DNA from: Paracoccaceae bacterium | GTDB taxonomy: Bacteria; Pseudomonadota; Alphaproteobacteria; Rhodobacterales; Rhodobacteraceae | DNA: 64,000 bases | Direction: 5' to 3' | Assembly: GCA_028875855.1 (NCBI GenBank) | Contig: JAGWVA010000003.1 | Location: 1-64,000 of the forward strand | Shown: in pieces, positions 1 through 10,481 of the stretch | Layout of the letters: every line of letters begins with the position of its first letter | Position numbering within the stretch: position 1 is the first letter of the stretch | The notes under the pieces: model-generated | Told to the model about the DNA's origin: nothing | What the model saw: the letters and a program-made list of their open reading frames with translations, nothing else | The model's database searches: none | Translations under genes and position numbers: made by a program

Positions 1-25
1 GCCCGTGTCCTATGCGTTGCGCGGG

Positions 26-1474
<1,449 letters not shown>

Positions 1475-1558
1475 GACCCTTCCTCGCGCGGCGTCCCGGC
1501 GGCGGGCTTAGCAAGTTCGATCTGGCTTTGAAACAGAGAACGGCCCGCCTGACGAAAG

Positions 1559-1603
1559 TCAGCCGGTAATGCAGCAAATGCAGATGATGCCGTTGTTCTT
1601 CAT
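1559..1603 (-). CDS. putative Cys-rich leader peptide MKNNGIICICCITG upstream of cysS
   Basis: ATG AAG AAC AAC GGC ATC ATC TGC ATT TGC TGC ATT ACC GGC TGA on the minus strand; stop is 84 nt upstream of the cysS ATG; flanked by potential stems 1606-1613/1634-1641 and 1501-1507/1543-1549. Confidence 0.55.
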   Translation of the reverse strand: MKNNGIICICCITG

Positions 1604-1716
1604 GGGGCTTGCCTAGCATGGGCCGCCTGCCCCGGCAAGCCGCCCGAAGCCGCCCACCCCGTCAATCCGCTTCTTGCACGGGCGTATAATTTCGTGTCAC
1701 CTCGCCCCCGGACAGC

Positions 1717-2901
1717 ATGGAGGCACAAATGCGTATCGCGGACAGGATCGGCCATATCACCGGCGGCGGCTCGGACGGGTGGGAGATCTACTACCGCACG
1801 CGCGAGATGATCGCCGCGGGCGAACGCGTGCTGACGCTGACCATCGGCGAACATGACATCCGCACCGACCGGCGCATTCTGGATGCGATGCATGCCTCGG
1901 CCGCGGCAGGCAACACGGGCTATGCCTTCGGTCCCGGCAACCGCAACCTGCGCGAGGCGATCGCTTCGCGCACCGAGGCGCGCACCGGCCATCCGACGAG
2001 CTGGAAGAATGTCGTCGTCACCCCCGGCGGGCAGTCGGCGCTGTTTGCGACCCATATGGCGCTGCTCGATGCGGGCGATGTCGGCCTGCATTGCGACCCG
2101 TTCTACGCCACCTACCCCGGCACGATCCGCGCGACTGGCGCCCATGCCCGGCGCGTGCCCACCACCTCGGACCGGGATTTCCTGCCGCACGAGGGCGATA
2201 TCCTCGCGCGCGCCACGGGGGCAAAGACGCTGCTCATCAACACGCCGAACAACCCCACCGGCGTCGTCTATGACCGCGCCACGCTCGAGGGCATCGCCCG
2301 GGCGGCGGTGACGGCGGACCTGTGGCTGATCTCGGACGAGGTCTATGACACGCAGGTCTGGCAGGGCGATCACATCTCGCCCCGCACCCTGCCGGGGATG
2401 GCGGATCGCACGATCGTCATCGGCTCGATGTCGAAAAGCCACGCGATGACCGGCTCGCGCCTTGGCTGGGTCGTGGCGCCCGAGCCGTTGGCCGAGGCCA
2501 TCGCGACGCTTGCGACCAACACCACCTACGGCGTGCCCGCCTTCATCCAGGATGCGGCACTCTTCGCGCTGAAGCTTGGCGACGGGTTCGAGGCGGAGAT
2601 CGCCGCCCCCTTCCGCCGCCGCCGCGAGATCGCGCTGCGCGTGTTGCAGGGGTCGAACGCGATCCGCACGATACCGTCGTCGGGCGCGATGTATCTGATG
2701 CTCGACATCCGCGCGACGGGGCTGAGCGGGAACGCCTTCGCCAACAAGCTTCTGGACGAGGAACGGATCGCGGTGATGCCGGGGGAAAGCTTCGGCGATG
2801 CCTCGGCCGGGCACCTGCGCGTGGCGCTGACCATCGCGGACGACCAGTTCGAAGAGGCGCTGACCCGGCTTGCGGCCTTTGCCGAACGCCAGCTACCCTG
2901 A
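1717..2901 (+). CDS. pyridoxal phosphate-dependent aminotransferase, class I/II
   Basis: Fold type I aminotransferase motifs (NTPNNPTG, SDEVYDTQVW, SMSKSHAMTGSRLGW). Confidence 0.93.
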   Translation: MEAQMRIADRIGHITGGGSDGWEIYYRTREMIAAGERVLTLTIGEHDIRTDRRILDAMHASAAAGNTGYAFGPGNRNLREAIASRTEARTGHPTSWKNVVVTPGGQSALFATHMALLDAGDVGLHCDPFYATYPGTIRATGAHARRVPTTSDRDFLPHEGDILARATGAKTLLINTPNNPTGVVYDRATLEGIARAAVTADLWLISDEVYDTQVWQGDHISPRTLPGMADRTIVIGSMSKSHAMTGSRLGWVVAPEPLAEAIATLATNTTYGVPAFIQDAALFALKLGDGFEAEIAAPFRRRREIALRVLQGSNAIRTIPSSGAMYLMLDIRATGLSGNAFANKLLDEERIAVMPGESFGDASAGHLRVALTIADDQFEEALTRLAAFAERQLP

Positions 2902-2923
2902 GGCGCGAGCACAAGGAGCCATC

Positions 2924-3757
2924 ATGCGCCACGATCCCGGCCCCGCCTTCCGCGCCCTGCACCGCCCCGGCGCGCCCTTCATCCTGGCCAATGCCTGGGA
3001 CGCGGGCTCTGCGCGGATGCTGGCGGCCCTGGGCGCCGAGGCCATCGCCACATCCTCGGCGGCCCATGCCTTCACCCTCGGGCGGCCCGATGGCGGCGGC
3101 GTCAGCCGGGACGAGGCGCTGGCCCATGCGGCGGATCTGGTGGCGGCCACCCCGCTGCCGGTCTCGGGCGATTTCGAGAACGGCTTCGGTGACGCCCCCG
3201 AGACCTGCGCCGAAACGGTGCGGCTTGCGGCCGAGGCGGGGCTTGCGGGCCTCTCGATCGAGGATACCGCGCTGCCCGGTGACGCGCCCTATGACTTCGA
3301 TCTGGCGGTCGAGCGCATCCGCGCCGCCGCCGCCGCCGCCCGCGCCCTGCCGCGCGACATCGTGCTGGTGGCGCGGGCCGACGGGCTGATGACGGGCCGC
3401 TATGGACTGGACGAGGCGCTGCGGCGGCTTCGGGCCTTCGATGCTGCGGGGGCCGATTGCCTTTACGCGCCGCTGCCGCCCGAGGTGGCCGACATCGCCA
3501 CGATCTGCCGCGCCACGGCCAAGCCCGTGAACGCGCTGGCCGCAGGCCCGCACGCCCGGATCAGCCGCGCCGACTTCGCAGCGATGGGGGTCGCGCGGAT
3601 CTCGATCGGCTCGGCGCTCGCGCGCGCCACCCACCGCGTCATCGCCGAGGCGGCCGGGGCGATGTTCGGCGCGGGCGACTTCACGAAGCTCACCCATGGC
3701 CTGCCGGGCAGCACGGTGGACGCCTTGCTCCTCAAGGGCAGTGGGGCCGAGGGCTGA
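2924..3757 (+). CDS. isocitrate lyase/PEP mutase family protein
   Basis: PVSGDFENGFGD and LSIEDT motifs typical of the ICL/PEPM superfamily; start chosen at MRHDPG. Confidence 0.88.
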   Translation: MRHDPGPAFRALHRPGAPFILANAWDAGSARMLAALGAEAIATSSAAHAFTLGRPDGGGVSRDEALAHAADLVAATPLPVSGDFENGFGDAPETCAETVRLAAEAGLAGLSIEDTALPGDAPYDFDLAVERIRAAAAAARALPRDIVLVARADGLMTGRYGLDEALRRLRAFDAAGADCLYAPLPPEVADIATICRATAKPVNALAAGPHARISRADFAAMGVARISIGSALARATHRVIAEAAGAMFGAGDFTKLTHGLPGSTVDALLLKGSGAEG

Positions 3758-3865
3758 GCGGCGCGGCAAGGCGCAGGCTTCCGCCCGTGCAGGCTGCCGG
3801 GGCGCGCCCTCCACGGCTTGCCTTGCACGCGGGCGCGTGCTTCACCGGCGCCGGGAGGACCCGGA

Positions 3866-5254
3866 ATGAACCATGACGATCTGAAGGACTGGTCGAAGCG
3901 CGCGGCCGACTGGGCGCATGACTACCACATGACCCTGCGCGACAGGCCCGTCCGCGCGCCGCTGGTCCCCGGCGCTGTGGCGGCGCAACTTCCGCCCCAT
4001 CCGCCCGAGGCGGCCGAGCCGATGGAGGCGATCTGGGCCGATTTCGAACGGATCGTGCCGGGCGCCATGACCCATTGGCAGCACCCCCGCTTCTTCGCCT
4101 ATTTCCCCGCCAATGCCGCCCCCGCCTCGATGCTGGCCGAGCAGGTCGTGAACGCCATCGCGGCGCAGGCGATGCTGTGGCAGACCTCTCCCGCCGCGAC
4201 CGAGATGGAAGAGGTGATGGTGCGCTGGCTGGCCGAAGCGCTTGGCCTGCCGGGCGGCTTTCGCGGGACGATCCACGACAGCGCCTCGACCGCGACGCTG
4301 GCGGCTGTGCTGACGATGCGGGAACGCGCGCTGGACTGGGCGGGGCTCAGGGGCGGGCTGGCGGGCCAGCCGCGGCTGCGGATCTATGCCAGCGACCAGA
4401 CGCATTCCTCGATCGACAAGGCGGTGCGGGTGGCCGGGATCGGGCAGGAGAACCTTGTGAAGATCCCGACCGACTCGCGGCACGCGATGAAGCCCGGCGC
4501 GCTGCTGGGCGCGATCCGGGCCGACCGCGCGGCAGGCTTTCTGCCCGCGGGCGTGGTGATCTGCGCGGGCGGCACCTCCATCGGCGCGTTCGACTGCCCG
4601 GGCGATGTGCTGGCGATCGCGAAGGCCGAGGGGCTTTACACCCATGTCGATGCCGCCTGGGCCGGATCGGCCATGATCTGCCCCGAGTTTCGCGCCCTCT
4701 GGCAGGGGGTGGAGGGCGCCGATTCCATCGTCTTCAATCCGCACAAATGGCTGGGCGCGCAGTTCGACTGTTCCGTCCAGTTCCTCGCCGACCCGGTGCC
4801 GCAGGTGCGCACGCTGGGCCTGCGGCCAAGCTATCTTGAGACGCTCGAGGCCGACGAGGTCACGAATTTCAACGAATGGACGCTGCCGCTCGGCCGCCGT
4901 TTCCGCGCGCTGAAGCTGTGGTTCCTGCTGCGCGCCCATGGGCTGGAGGGTCTGCGCGCGCGCATCCGCAACCATGTCGCATGGGCACGCGACCTCGCGG
5001 CCGAGATCGCACGGCGGCCGGGGGTGGAGATCGTGACCGAACCGTCGCTGTCGCTTTTCACCTTCGCGCTTCGCGACGGCGATCGGGCCACGGCGGCGCT
5101 GCTCGAGCGCATCAACGCCGACGGGCGGGTCTATCTCACGCAGACGATGCACCGGGGCCGCTTCGTGATCCGCGTGCAGGTGGGCCAGTTCGACTGCACG
5201 CGCGACGACGTGATGTGCGTGCTGGAGGTGCTCGACCAGATGCTGGCCGCATGA
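3866..5254 (+). CDS. pyridoxal-dependent decarboxylase, group II (aromatic-L-amino-acid decarboxylase-like)
   Basis: WADFERIVPGAMTHWQHPRFFAYFP, HVDAAWAGSAMICPEFR, FNPHKW PLP-lysine motif. Confidence 0.93.
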   Translation: MNHDDLKDWSKRAADWAHDYHMTLRDRPVRAPLVPGAVAAQLPPHPPEAAEPMEAIWADFERIVPGAMTHWQHPRFFAYFPANAAPASMLAEQVVNAIAAQAMLWQTSPAATEMEEVMVRWLAEALGLPGGFRGTIHDSASTATLAAVLTMRERALDWAGLRGGLAGQPRLRIYASDQTHSSIDKAVRVAGIGQENLVKIPTDSRHAMKPGALLGAIRADRAAGFLPAGVVICAGGTSIGAFDCPGDVLAIAKAEGLYTHVDAAWAGSAMICPEFRALWQGVEGADSIVFNPHKWLGAQFDCSVQFLADPVPQVRTLGLRPSYLETLEADEVTNFNEWTLPLGRRFRALKLWFLLRAHGLEGLRARIRNHVAWARDLAAEIARRPGVEIVTEPSLSLFTFALRDGDRATAALLERINADGRVYLTQTMHRGRFVIRVQVGQFDCTRDDVMCVLEVLDQMLAA

Positions 5255-5312
5255 AAAGGCCGGAGGCGGTCGCCCGCCCCCGGCCCTGCAAAAGCCAGCC
5301 GTCCGTCCGGGA

Positions 5313-5900
5313 TCAGAACCGGAACGACACGCGCGCCTGAATGCGGGTGTTGTTCAGGCTGTTGCCCGCGTTGTCGGCGTTCTTGAAGTGGGTGTAATCG
5401 GCCTCGCCGCCGACGAGGATCTTGTCGGTCAGCTTGTAATCGACGCCGATCCCGATCAGCGGGGCGGTGCCGTGGACGTTGTCGGCATGTTCCGCGCCCA
5501 CCGCGCCGTAGAACAGCGTCCGGCCCATGCCGACGCCGCCCTTGAGCTTCGCGTCATAGCTCGTGGTCAGCGTGTTCGGCCCCCAGCCCGCGTGGGCCTT
5601 GTTCGCGCCGATCTCGCCGCCGAGGACGAACTTGCCGAAATCGTAGTTGTAGCCGGCAAAGACGCTGCCCACGCCGCTGTTGCCGGTCTTCGGCCCGTTG
5701 GCGCTGTCATAGCCGAGGCCCACGCCGACATAGCCGCCGGTCCAGTCGCCCGCCGGCATCGCCGCCGGAGCGGGCGCCGCGGCCGCGGGGGCCGCCACTT
5801 GCGGTTCGACCTTGGGGGCGGCGAGGTTGCCTGCGAAGGCGGGCACGGCGAGGGCGGATGCGGCCGTCGCGGCAAGCGCCAGATGCATGATCCGTTTCAT
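5313..5900 (-). CDS. outer membrane beta-barrel (OmpA/porin-like) protein
   Basis: Signal peptide MKRIMHLALAATAASALAVPAFA, Ala/Pro linker, beta-barrel strands ending in ARVSFRF. Confidence 0.85.
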   Translation of the reverse strand: MKRIMHLALAATAASALAVPAFAGNLAAPKVEPQVAAPAAAAPAPAAMPAGDWTGGYVGVGLGYDSANGPKTGNSGVGSVFAGYNYDFGKFVLGGEIGANKAHAGWGPNTLTTSYDAKLKGGVGMGRTLFYGAVGAEHADNVHGTAPLIGIGVDYKLTDKILVGGEADYTHFKNADNAGNSLNNTRIQARVSFRF

Positions 5901-6152
5901 TCCGATATCTCCTGTTTGGGCCATTCGGCCTTGGGACCCCGCAGCCGTCGGCGCGGGGTTGCAATCGCACTTAGTGCCCCCGAAGACCGAGTTTAAGCCC
6001 ACGCAATCACACGAAAAATTGTGCGCCAAAGCCTGCCGATGCCGGGCTGGAATCCGCTGATTTTACCGGCAATTTCCTGCCATGCGGCGCTTGCATTGCG
6101 CCGTTGCATTGCGCGCCGCGACGGAACCCCGGTGCGCAACCGTGATGCGCGG

Positions 6153-7973
6153 TCAGCCGCCGGCCTTCTCTTCGAGGGCGAGCCATTCCTCTTCGGCCGC
6201 GCTCAGCGCAGCCTGCCGCTCGGCCAGCGCCTCGGACCCCTTGCGGAACTTCGCGGGCTCTTTCTCGTAAAGCCCGGGCGTGGCGAGCAGCGCGGCAAGC
6301 TTGGCGATCTCGGCTTCAAGCTTTTCGATGAGGCCGGGCAGCGCCTCCAGCCGGTGCTTTTCGGCAAAGCTCAGCGCGCCCTGCGGCTTGGGCGCCGCGG
6401 CCTTCGCGGTCGGCGCGGCGGCGGCGGGTCTGGCCTTCGCCGCGACCGGCGCGGGCGCCGCATCCTCGCCCCGCTGGGCGCGGTAGTCGGTCCAGCCGCC
6501 GGCATAGACGATGGCCCGGCCATCGCCCTCCATCGCGACGGTGGTCGAGGCGACGCGGTCGATGAAATCCCGGTCGTGGCTGACCAGCAGAACGGTGCCG
6601 GGATATTCCCCGAGGATGTCCTGCAAAAGGTCCAGCGTCTCGACATCCAGATCGTTCGTCGGCTCGTCGAGGATCAGCAGGTTCGATTCACGCGCCATCA
6701 GGCGGGCCAGCAGAAGCCGCGCCTTTTCGCCCCCCGACAGCGAACGCACCGGCGCGCGGGCCTGGCGTTCGTCGAAGAGGAAATCCTTGAGGTAGCCCAC
6801 GACATGCCGCGGCGTGCCGCGCACCATGACCTGATCGGCCTGCCCCGACACGCGCATCTGCGGATCGCCGGTCAGGTTCTCCCAAAGGCTCGCCTCGGGG
6901 TCGAGCTGGGCGCGCGTCTGGTCGAAGACCGCGATCTGCAGGTTGGTGCCCAGACGGACGTGGCCCGCATCGGGCAGAACCTCGCCCGTCAGCATTTTCA
7001 GAAGCGTCGTCTTGCCGACGCCGTTCGGGCCGACGAAGGCCACGCGATCCCCGCGCAGGATGCGCAGCGAGAAGTCGCGCAGGATCACCTTCGACCCGTA
7101 GGTCTTTGAAATGCCGGCCGCCTCGATCACCAGCTTGCCCGACTGGCTGCCCGCATCCAGTTCCATCGCCGCGGTGCCCTGACGGCGGATCTGGGCGGCG
7201 CGCTCGGCCCGCAGCGCCTGAAGGGCGCGCACCCGCCCCATGTTGCGCTTGCGCCGCGCGCTGATGCCTTCGACGGCCCATCGGGCTTCCGCCTTGATCT
7301 TGCGGTCGAGCTTGTGGCGGGCCTCGTCCTCTTCGGCCCAGATCCGGTCGCGCCAGTCCTCGAAGCCGTCGAACCCCGCCTCGCGCCGCCGCACGGTGCC
7401 CCGGTCGATCCAGAGCGTGGCGCGGCTCAGCGCGCGCAGGAAGGCGCGGTCGTGGCTGATGACGACGAAGGCCGCGCGGGTCTCGCTCAGTTCCCGCTCC
7501 AGCCACTGGATCGCCGCGATGTCGAGGTGGTTCGTCGGCTCGTCGAGCAGCATCAGTTCAGGCGCCTCGGCCAGAAGCTTCGCCAGCGCCGCCCGCCGCC
7601 GTTCCCCGCCCGAGGCGGTCGCCACCGGCTGATCGGGATTGAACGACAGCCCCTCGGCCGCCATGGCGACGCGGTAGGCCTCTTCCGGGGCCAGCGCGCT
7701 TCCCGCATAGTCGCCCAGCGTCGCAAATCCCGACAGATCGGGGTCCTGCTCCATGTAGCCCACATGGATGCCCGGCGGCACGACGCGCGCGCCGGCATCG
7801 GCCTCGACCAGCCCGGCCATGACCTTCATCAGCGTGGACTTGCCCGACCCGTTGCGCCCCACCAGCGCCAGCCGGTCGCCGGGCTGCACGACGAGGTCGA
7901 GCCCGTCGAACACGGGGTTGCCGCCAAAGGTAAGCGAGATGCCGGAAAGCTGGAGAAGGGGTGCCTGTGCCAT
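6153..7973 (-). CDS. uup: ABC-F family ATP-binding protein (Uup-like)
   Basis: Two ABC domains (GRNGSGKST, GPNGVGKTT; LLDEPTNHLD, ILDEPTNDLD) plus a charged C-terminal extension. Confidence 0.92.
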   Translation of the reverse strand: MAQAPLLQLSGISLTFGGNPVFDGLDLVVQPGDRLALVGRNGSGKSTLMKVMAGLVEADAGARVVPPGIHVGYMEQDPDLSGFATLGDYAGSALAPEEAYRVAMAAEGLSFNPDQPVATASGGERRRAALAKLLAEAPELMLLDEPTNHLDIAAIQWLERELSETRAAFVVISHDRAFLRALSRATLWIDRGTVRRREAGFDGFEDWRDRIWAEEDEARHKLDRKIKAEARWAVEGISARRKRNMGRVRALQALRAERAAQIRRQGTAAMELDAGSQSGKLVIEAAGISKTYGSKVILRDFSLRILRGDRVAFVGPNGVGKTTLLKMLTGEVLPDAGHVRLGTNLQIAVFDQTRAQLDPEASLWENLTGDPQMRVSGQADQVMVRGTPRHVVGYLKDFLFDERQARAPVRSLSGGEKARLLLARLMARESNLLILDEPTNDLDVETLDLLQDILGEYPGTVLLVSHDRDFIDRVASTTVAMEGDGRAIVYAGGWTDYRAQRGEDAAPAPVAAKARPAAAAPTAKAAAPKPQGALSFAEKHRLEALPGLIEKLEAEIAKLAALLATPGLYEKEPAKFRKGSEALAERQAALSAAEEEWLALEEKAGG

Positions 7974-8078
7974 GGCTTGGCGCTATCCGGGCGCCCCGCA
8001 AAGGTCAACGCCCTGCCCCGGCGAGGGCCGAATTTTCGGCGAAAATTCGGGGCGCTCTTTCGTGCGAAAGTTGGGGAC

Positions 8079-8840
8079 TCAGCTTGCCGCGCCGCGCAAG
8101 AGACGTTTGCGGGCCGGCGGGATCGCGCGGATCTCGAGCCCGGTGAAGACATGCAGCGTGTTCAGGTCGCGGTCCACCACGGCATGATCGGACACCCAGC
8201 CGCCCATCACCAGATAGGTGCGCAGAAGCGGCGGCATCTTCAGCATGGCAAGCTTCAGGTCGGGTTTGCGCAGCCGCAGGACGCGGGCGAAGCGGAACAC
8301 GTTGGGCGCCTTCACCCGCGGCAGCCAGCGCTTGGGGGCCAGATGGCGTTCCTTGAGCATGGCGAAGGCGTCCAGGTAATCGTCGGCCGCGGTGCTTTCG
8401 AAAGACGAACAGCCAAACAGCATCTCGACCCCCGTCTCGTCCACGAAGCGCGTCATCGCCCCCCAGGCCACGCGCAGGATGTCGGGGTCGCGCCATTGCG
8501 GATGGATGCAGAAGCGGCCCATTTCGACCATCGGCCCGTCGAAGGTGGTCAGCGCCGCAAGGTTGTAATACTGCGCCGAATAGCTTTGCCCGATCTCCGC
8601 CCCACCCTTGAGCGGCAAGAGCCGGAAGCAGCACACCAGCGTGCCCGTCCGCGTCTCTTCGACCAGCACATGGCGGCAGACCGAATCGAAGGCGTCCGCG
8701 TCAAGCCCGTCAGGCCGCCCCGTCCCGCCCCGGTTCTCGATGAAGGCGAGATAGCGCAGCCGCTGCGCCCGCTCCAGATCGGCGGGCGTCTCGGCGAAAC
8801 GGGCGACATAGTGGCCTTTGCGCAGCGCGAGCATGGGCAC
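8079..8840 (-). CDS. olsB: L-ornithine N(alpha)-acyltransferase-like GNAT protein
   Basis: OlsB/hemolysin-like acyltransferase pattern: EMGRFCIHPQWRDPDILRVAWGAMTRFVDETGVEMLFGCSSFEST. Confidence 0.85.
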   Translation of the reverse strand: MPMLALRKGHYVARFAETPADLERAQRLRYLAFIENRGGTGRPDGLDADAFDSVCRHVLVEETRTGTLVCCFRLLPLKGGAEIGQSYSAQYYNLAALTTFDGPMVEMGRFCIHPQWRDPDILRVAWGAMTRFVDETGVEMLFGCSSFESTAADDYLDAFAMLKERHLAPKRWLPRVKAPNVFRFARVLRLRKPDLKLAMLKMPPLLRTYLVMGGWVSDHAVVDRDLNTLHVFTGLEIRAIPPARKRLLRGAAS

Positions 8841-8924
8841 TCTCCGGCAGGACGGCTGTTGACCGATGGGGAGTGTATCACGCCGCCTGTGTCGGGAACA
8901 TTACAGAGGCGGCGCGGAGGCGTC

Positions 8925-9392
8925 TCAGTTCGTGGGGCGGTTGTTGCCAAGGCTCGACGCGCTGAACCGGCCAAGGTCGGTCAGAAGCTGCTGGATCAGG
9001 CCCACCTGCTTGACCGAGCCCTGCGTGACGCGGGACGAGAGCGTGACGACATGCCCCTGCTGCAGGCCGAAGCGCTGGATATTGGCCACCCGGTCCTGCG
9101 TGTCGAAGGAGATGGCGACCACCTCCCGCCCGACTTCCTTCGGCTTGTAGGGCCCGAAGATGCGGAAGCGGCTCTGCACGTAATACCACGACCGCGGCTT
9201 GATCATGCCTTCGGTCGAGGGCGTGCCGATGAGCTTGACGACCTGCGCCTGCGGATCGCCCACCTTGATCTTGGCAAGCTCGTCCGGCGCGGGAACATAG
9301 CCGTGATTCTGGTAGGTGGCGGCACATGCCCCCAGAACGAGCATCGCGGCACCAGCCACGGACATGCGCACGAGGCCCATTTTTCTGCCCAT
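8925..9392 (-). CDS. bamE: outer membrane protein assembly factor BamE (SmpA/OmlA)
   Basis: Lipoprotein-like signal (LVLGACAA) and SmpA/OmlA domain (IKVGDPQAQVVKLIGTPS). Confidence 0.9.
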   Translation of the reverse strand: MGRKMGLVRMSVAGAAMLVLGACAATYQNHGYVPAPDELAKIKVGDPQAQVVKLIGTPSTEGMIKPRSWYYVQSRFRIFGPYKPKEVGREVVAISFDTQDRVANIQRFGLQQGHVVTLSSRVTQGSVKQVGLIQQLLTDLGRFSASSLGNNRPTN

Positions 9393-9530
9393 CCCGCCCT
9401 CTTGTCACCCTGCTCCTTGCCTCGTATCCGACTTATAGAAGGAACGCGGCCGGTTCAAGGAAGGAACGCGCGGCCAGACGGGGCCGCCGGCCCGGCGATG
9501 GCCCCGGTGGGGGCCCGGAAAGGTGAACAG

Positions 9531-10097
9531 ATGACAGACGCCCTGCCCTACAGCCAGCCCCATCGCGTGGCCGACCTGCCGGCGAAGAAGCCGCTGCGGT
9601 TCAGGCTGGTGCCGGATGCCGCCCAGTCGGCGGCGATTGCCGCAGCCATCGGCGCCTCGGCGCTGCGCAACGTGCAGTTCGAGGGAAGCCTGCGCCCCGT
9701 CGGCCGGCGCGACGTGGTGCTCGAGGCGCACCTGACGGGCAAGGCGGTGCAGCCCTGCGTCGTGACGCTCGCCCCCGTCACGACCGCGATCGACGAAGAG
9801 GTGGTCCGCCGCTACCTTGCCGACATGCCCGAACCCGAGGGCGAGGAGGTCGAGATGCCCGAGGACGACTCGGCCGAGCCGCTGCCCGAGGTGATCGACC
9901 TTGGCGCGGTTCTGACCGAGGCGCTGGCGCTCGCCCTGCCGCTATATCCGCGCGCGACGGATGCGGGCGAGCCCGGCGAGACGGAGGCCGGCCCCCCCGG
10001 CGCGCCCCCCCTGACCGACGCGACCGTCCGCCCCTTTGCCGGCCTTGCCGCGCTGCGCGACCGGCTGAAAGGGGACGGCGGGGAAAACGAAGGATAG
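9531..10097 (+). CDS. DUF177 (YceD) family protein
   Basis: MTDALPYSQPHRVADLPAKKPLRFRL; located directly before rpmF as is usual. Only this distal part of the long 7314..10097 ORF is real. Confidence 0.88.
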   Translation: MTDALPYSQPHRVADLPAKKPLRFRLVPDAAQSAAIAAAIGASALRNVQFEGSLRPVGRRDVVLEAHLTGKAVQPCVVTLAPVTTAIDEEVVRRYLADMPEPEGEEVEMPEDDSAEPLPEVIDLGAVLTEALALALPLYPRATDAGEPGETEAGPPGAPPLTDATVRPFAGLAALRDRLKGDGGENEG

Positions 10098-10248
10098 GCC
10101 GCGAGAAAGGGCTTGCACGCGGACCAAATCGCAGTATGTTCCGCGCCTCATTCAGATGCTGGGTTGAAGACCCGCCCCAACGGGGGCATAAGGGCTGCAA
10201 TCCATAAGAAATCAGGGGCGTCGCCCCGACAAATTCGAGGTCGAGACG

Positions 10249-10455
10249 ATGGCTGTCCCGCAGAACCGAGTCACCCGTTCCAAACGCAACATGCGCCGCG
10301 CGCATGACTCGCTTGTTGCCGCCAACCCGGCGGAATGCCCCAACTGTGGCGAACTCAAGCGCCCGCATCACGTCTGCAGCGCCTGCGGCCATTACGACTC
10401 GCGCGAGATCGTCGCGTCCGTCGTGGACGCGAGCCTGGACGACGACGCGGCGTAA
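10249..10455 (+). CDS. rpmF: 50S ribosomal protein L32
   Basis: [20 protein letters not shown]...[25 protein letters not shown]. Confidence 0.99.
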   Translation: MAVPQNRVTRSKRNMRRAHDSLVAANPAECPNCGELKRPHHVCSACGHYDSREIVASVVDASLDDDAA

Positions 10456-10481
10456 GACGCACCCGCGCCGCGCTTTGATCG

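Noticed and set aside
2924-3757. Possible phosphonate biosynthesis (PEP mutase plus aminotransferase plus decarboxylase)
   Set aside because: No phosphonopyruvate decarboxylase (ThDP type) or other pathway gene; the protein looks like the generic ICL/PEPM family without a diagnostic PEP mutase context.
7314-9530. Upstream two-thirds of the 927-aa ORF 7314..10097
   Set aside because: Runs antisense through uup, olsB and bamE; only the last 188 codons (from 9531) encode DUF177.
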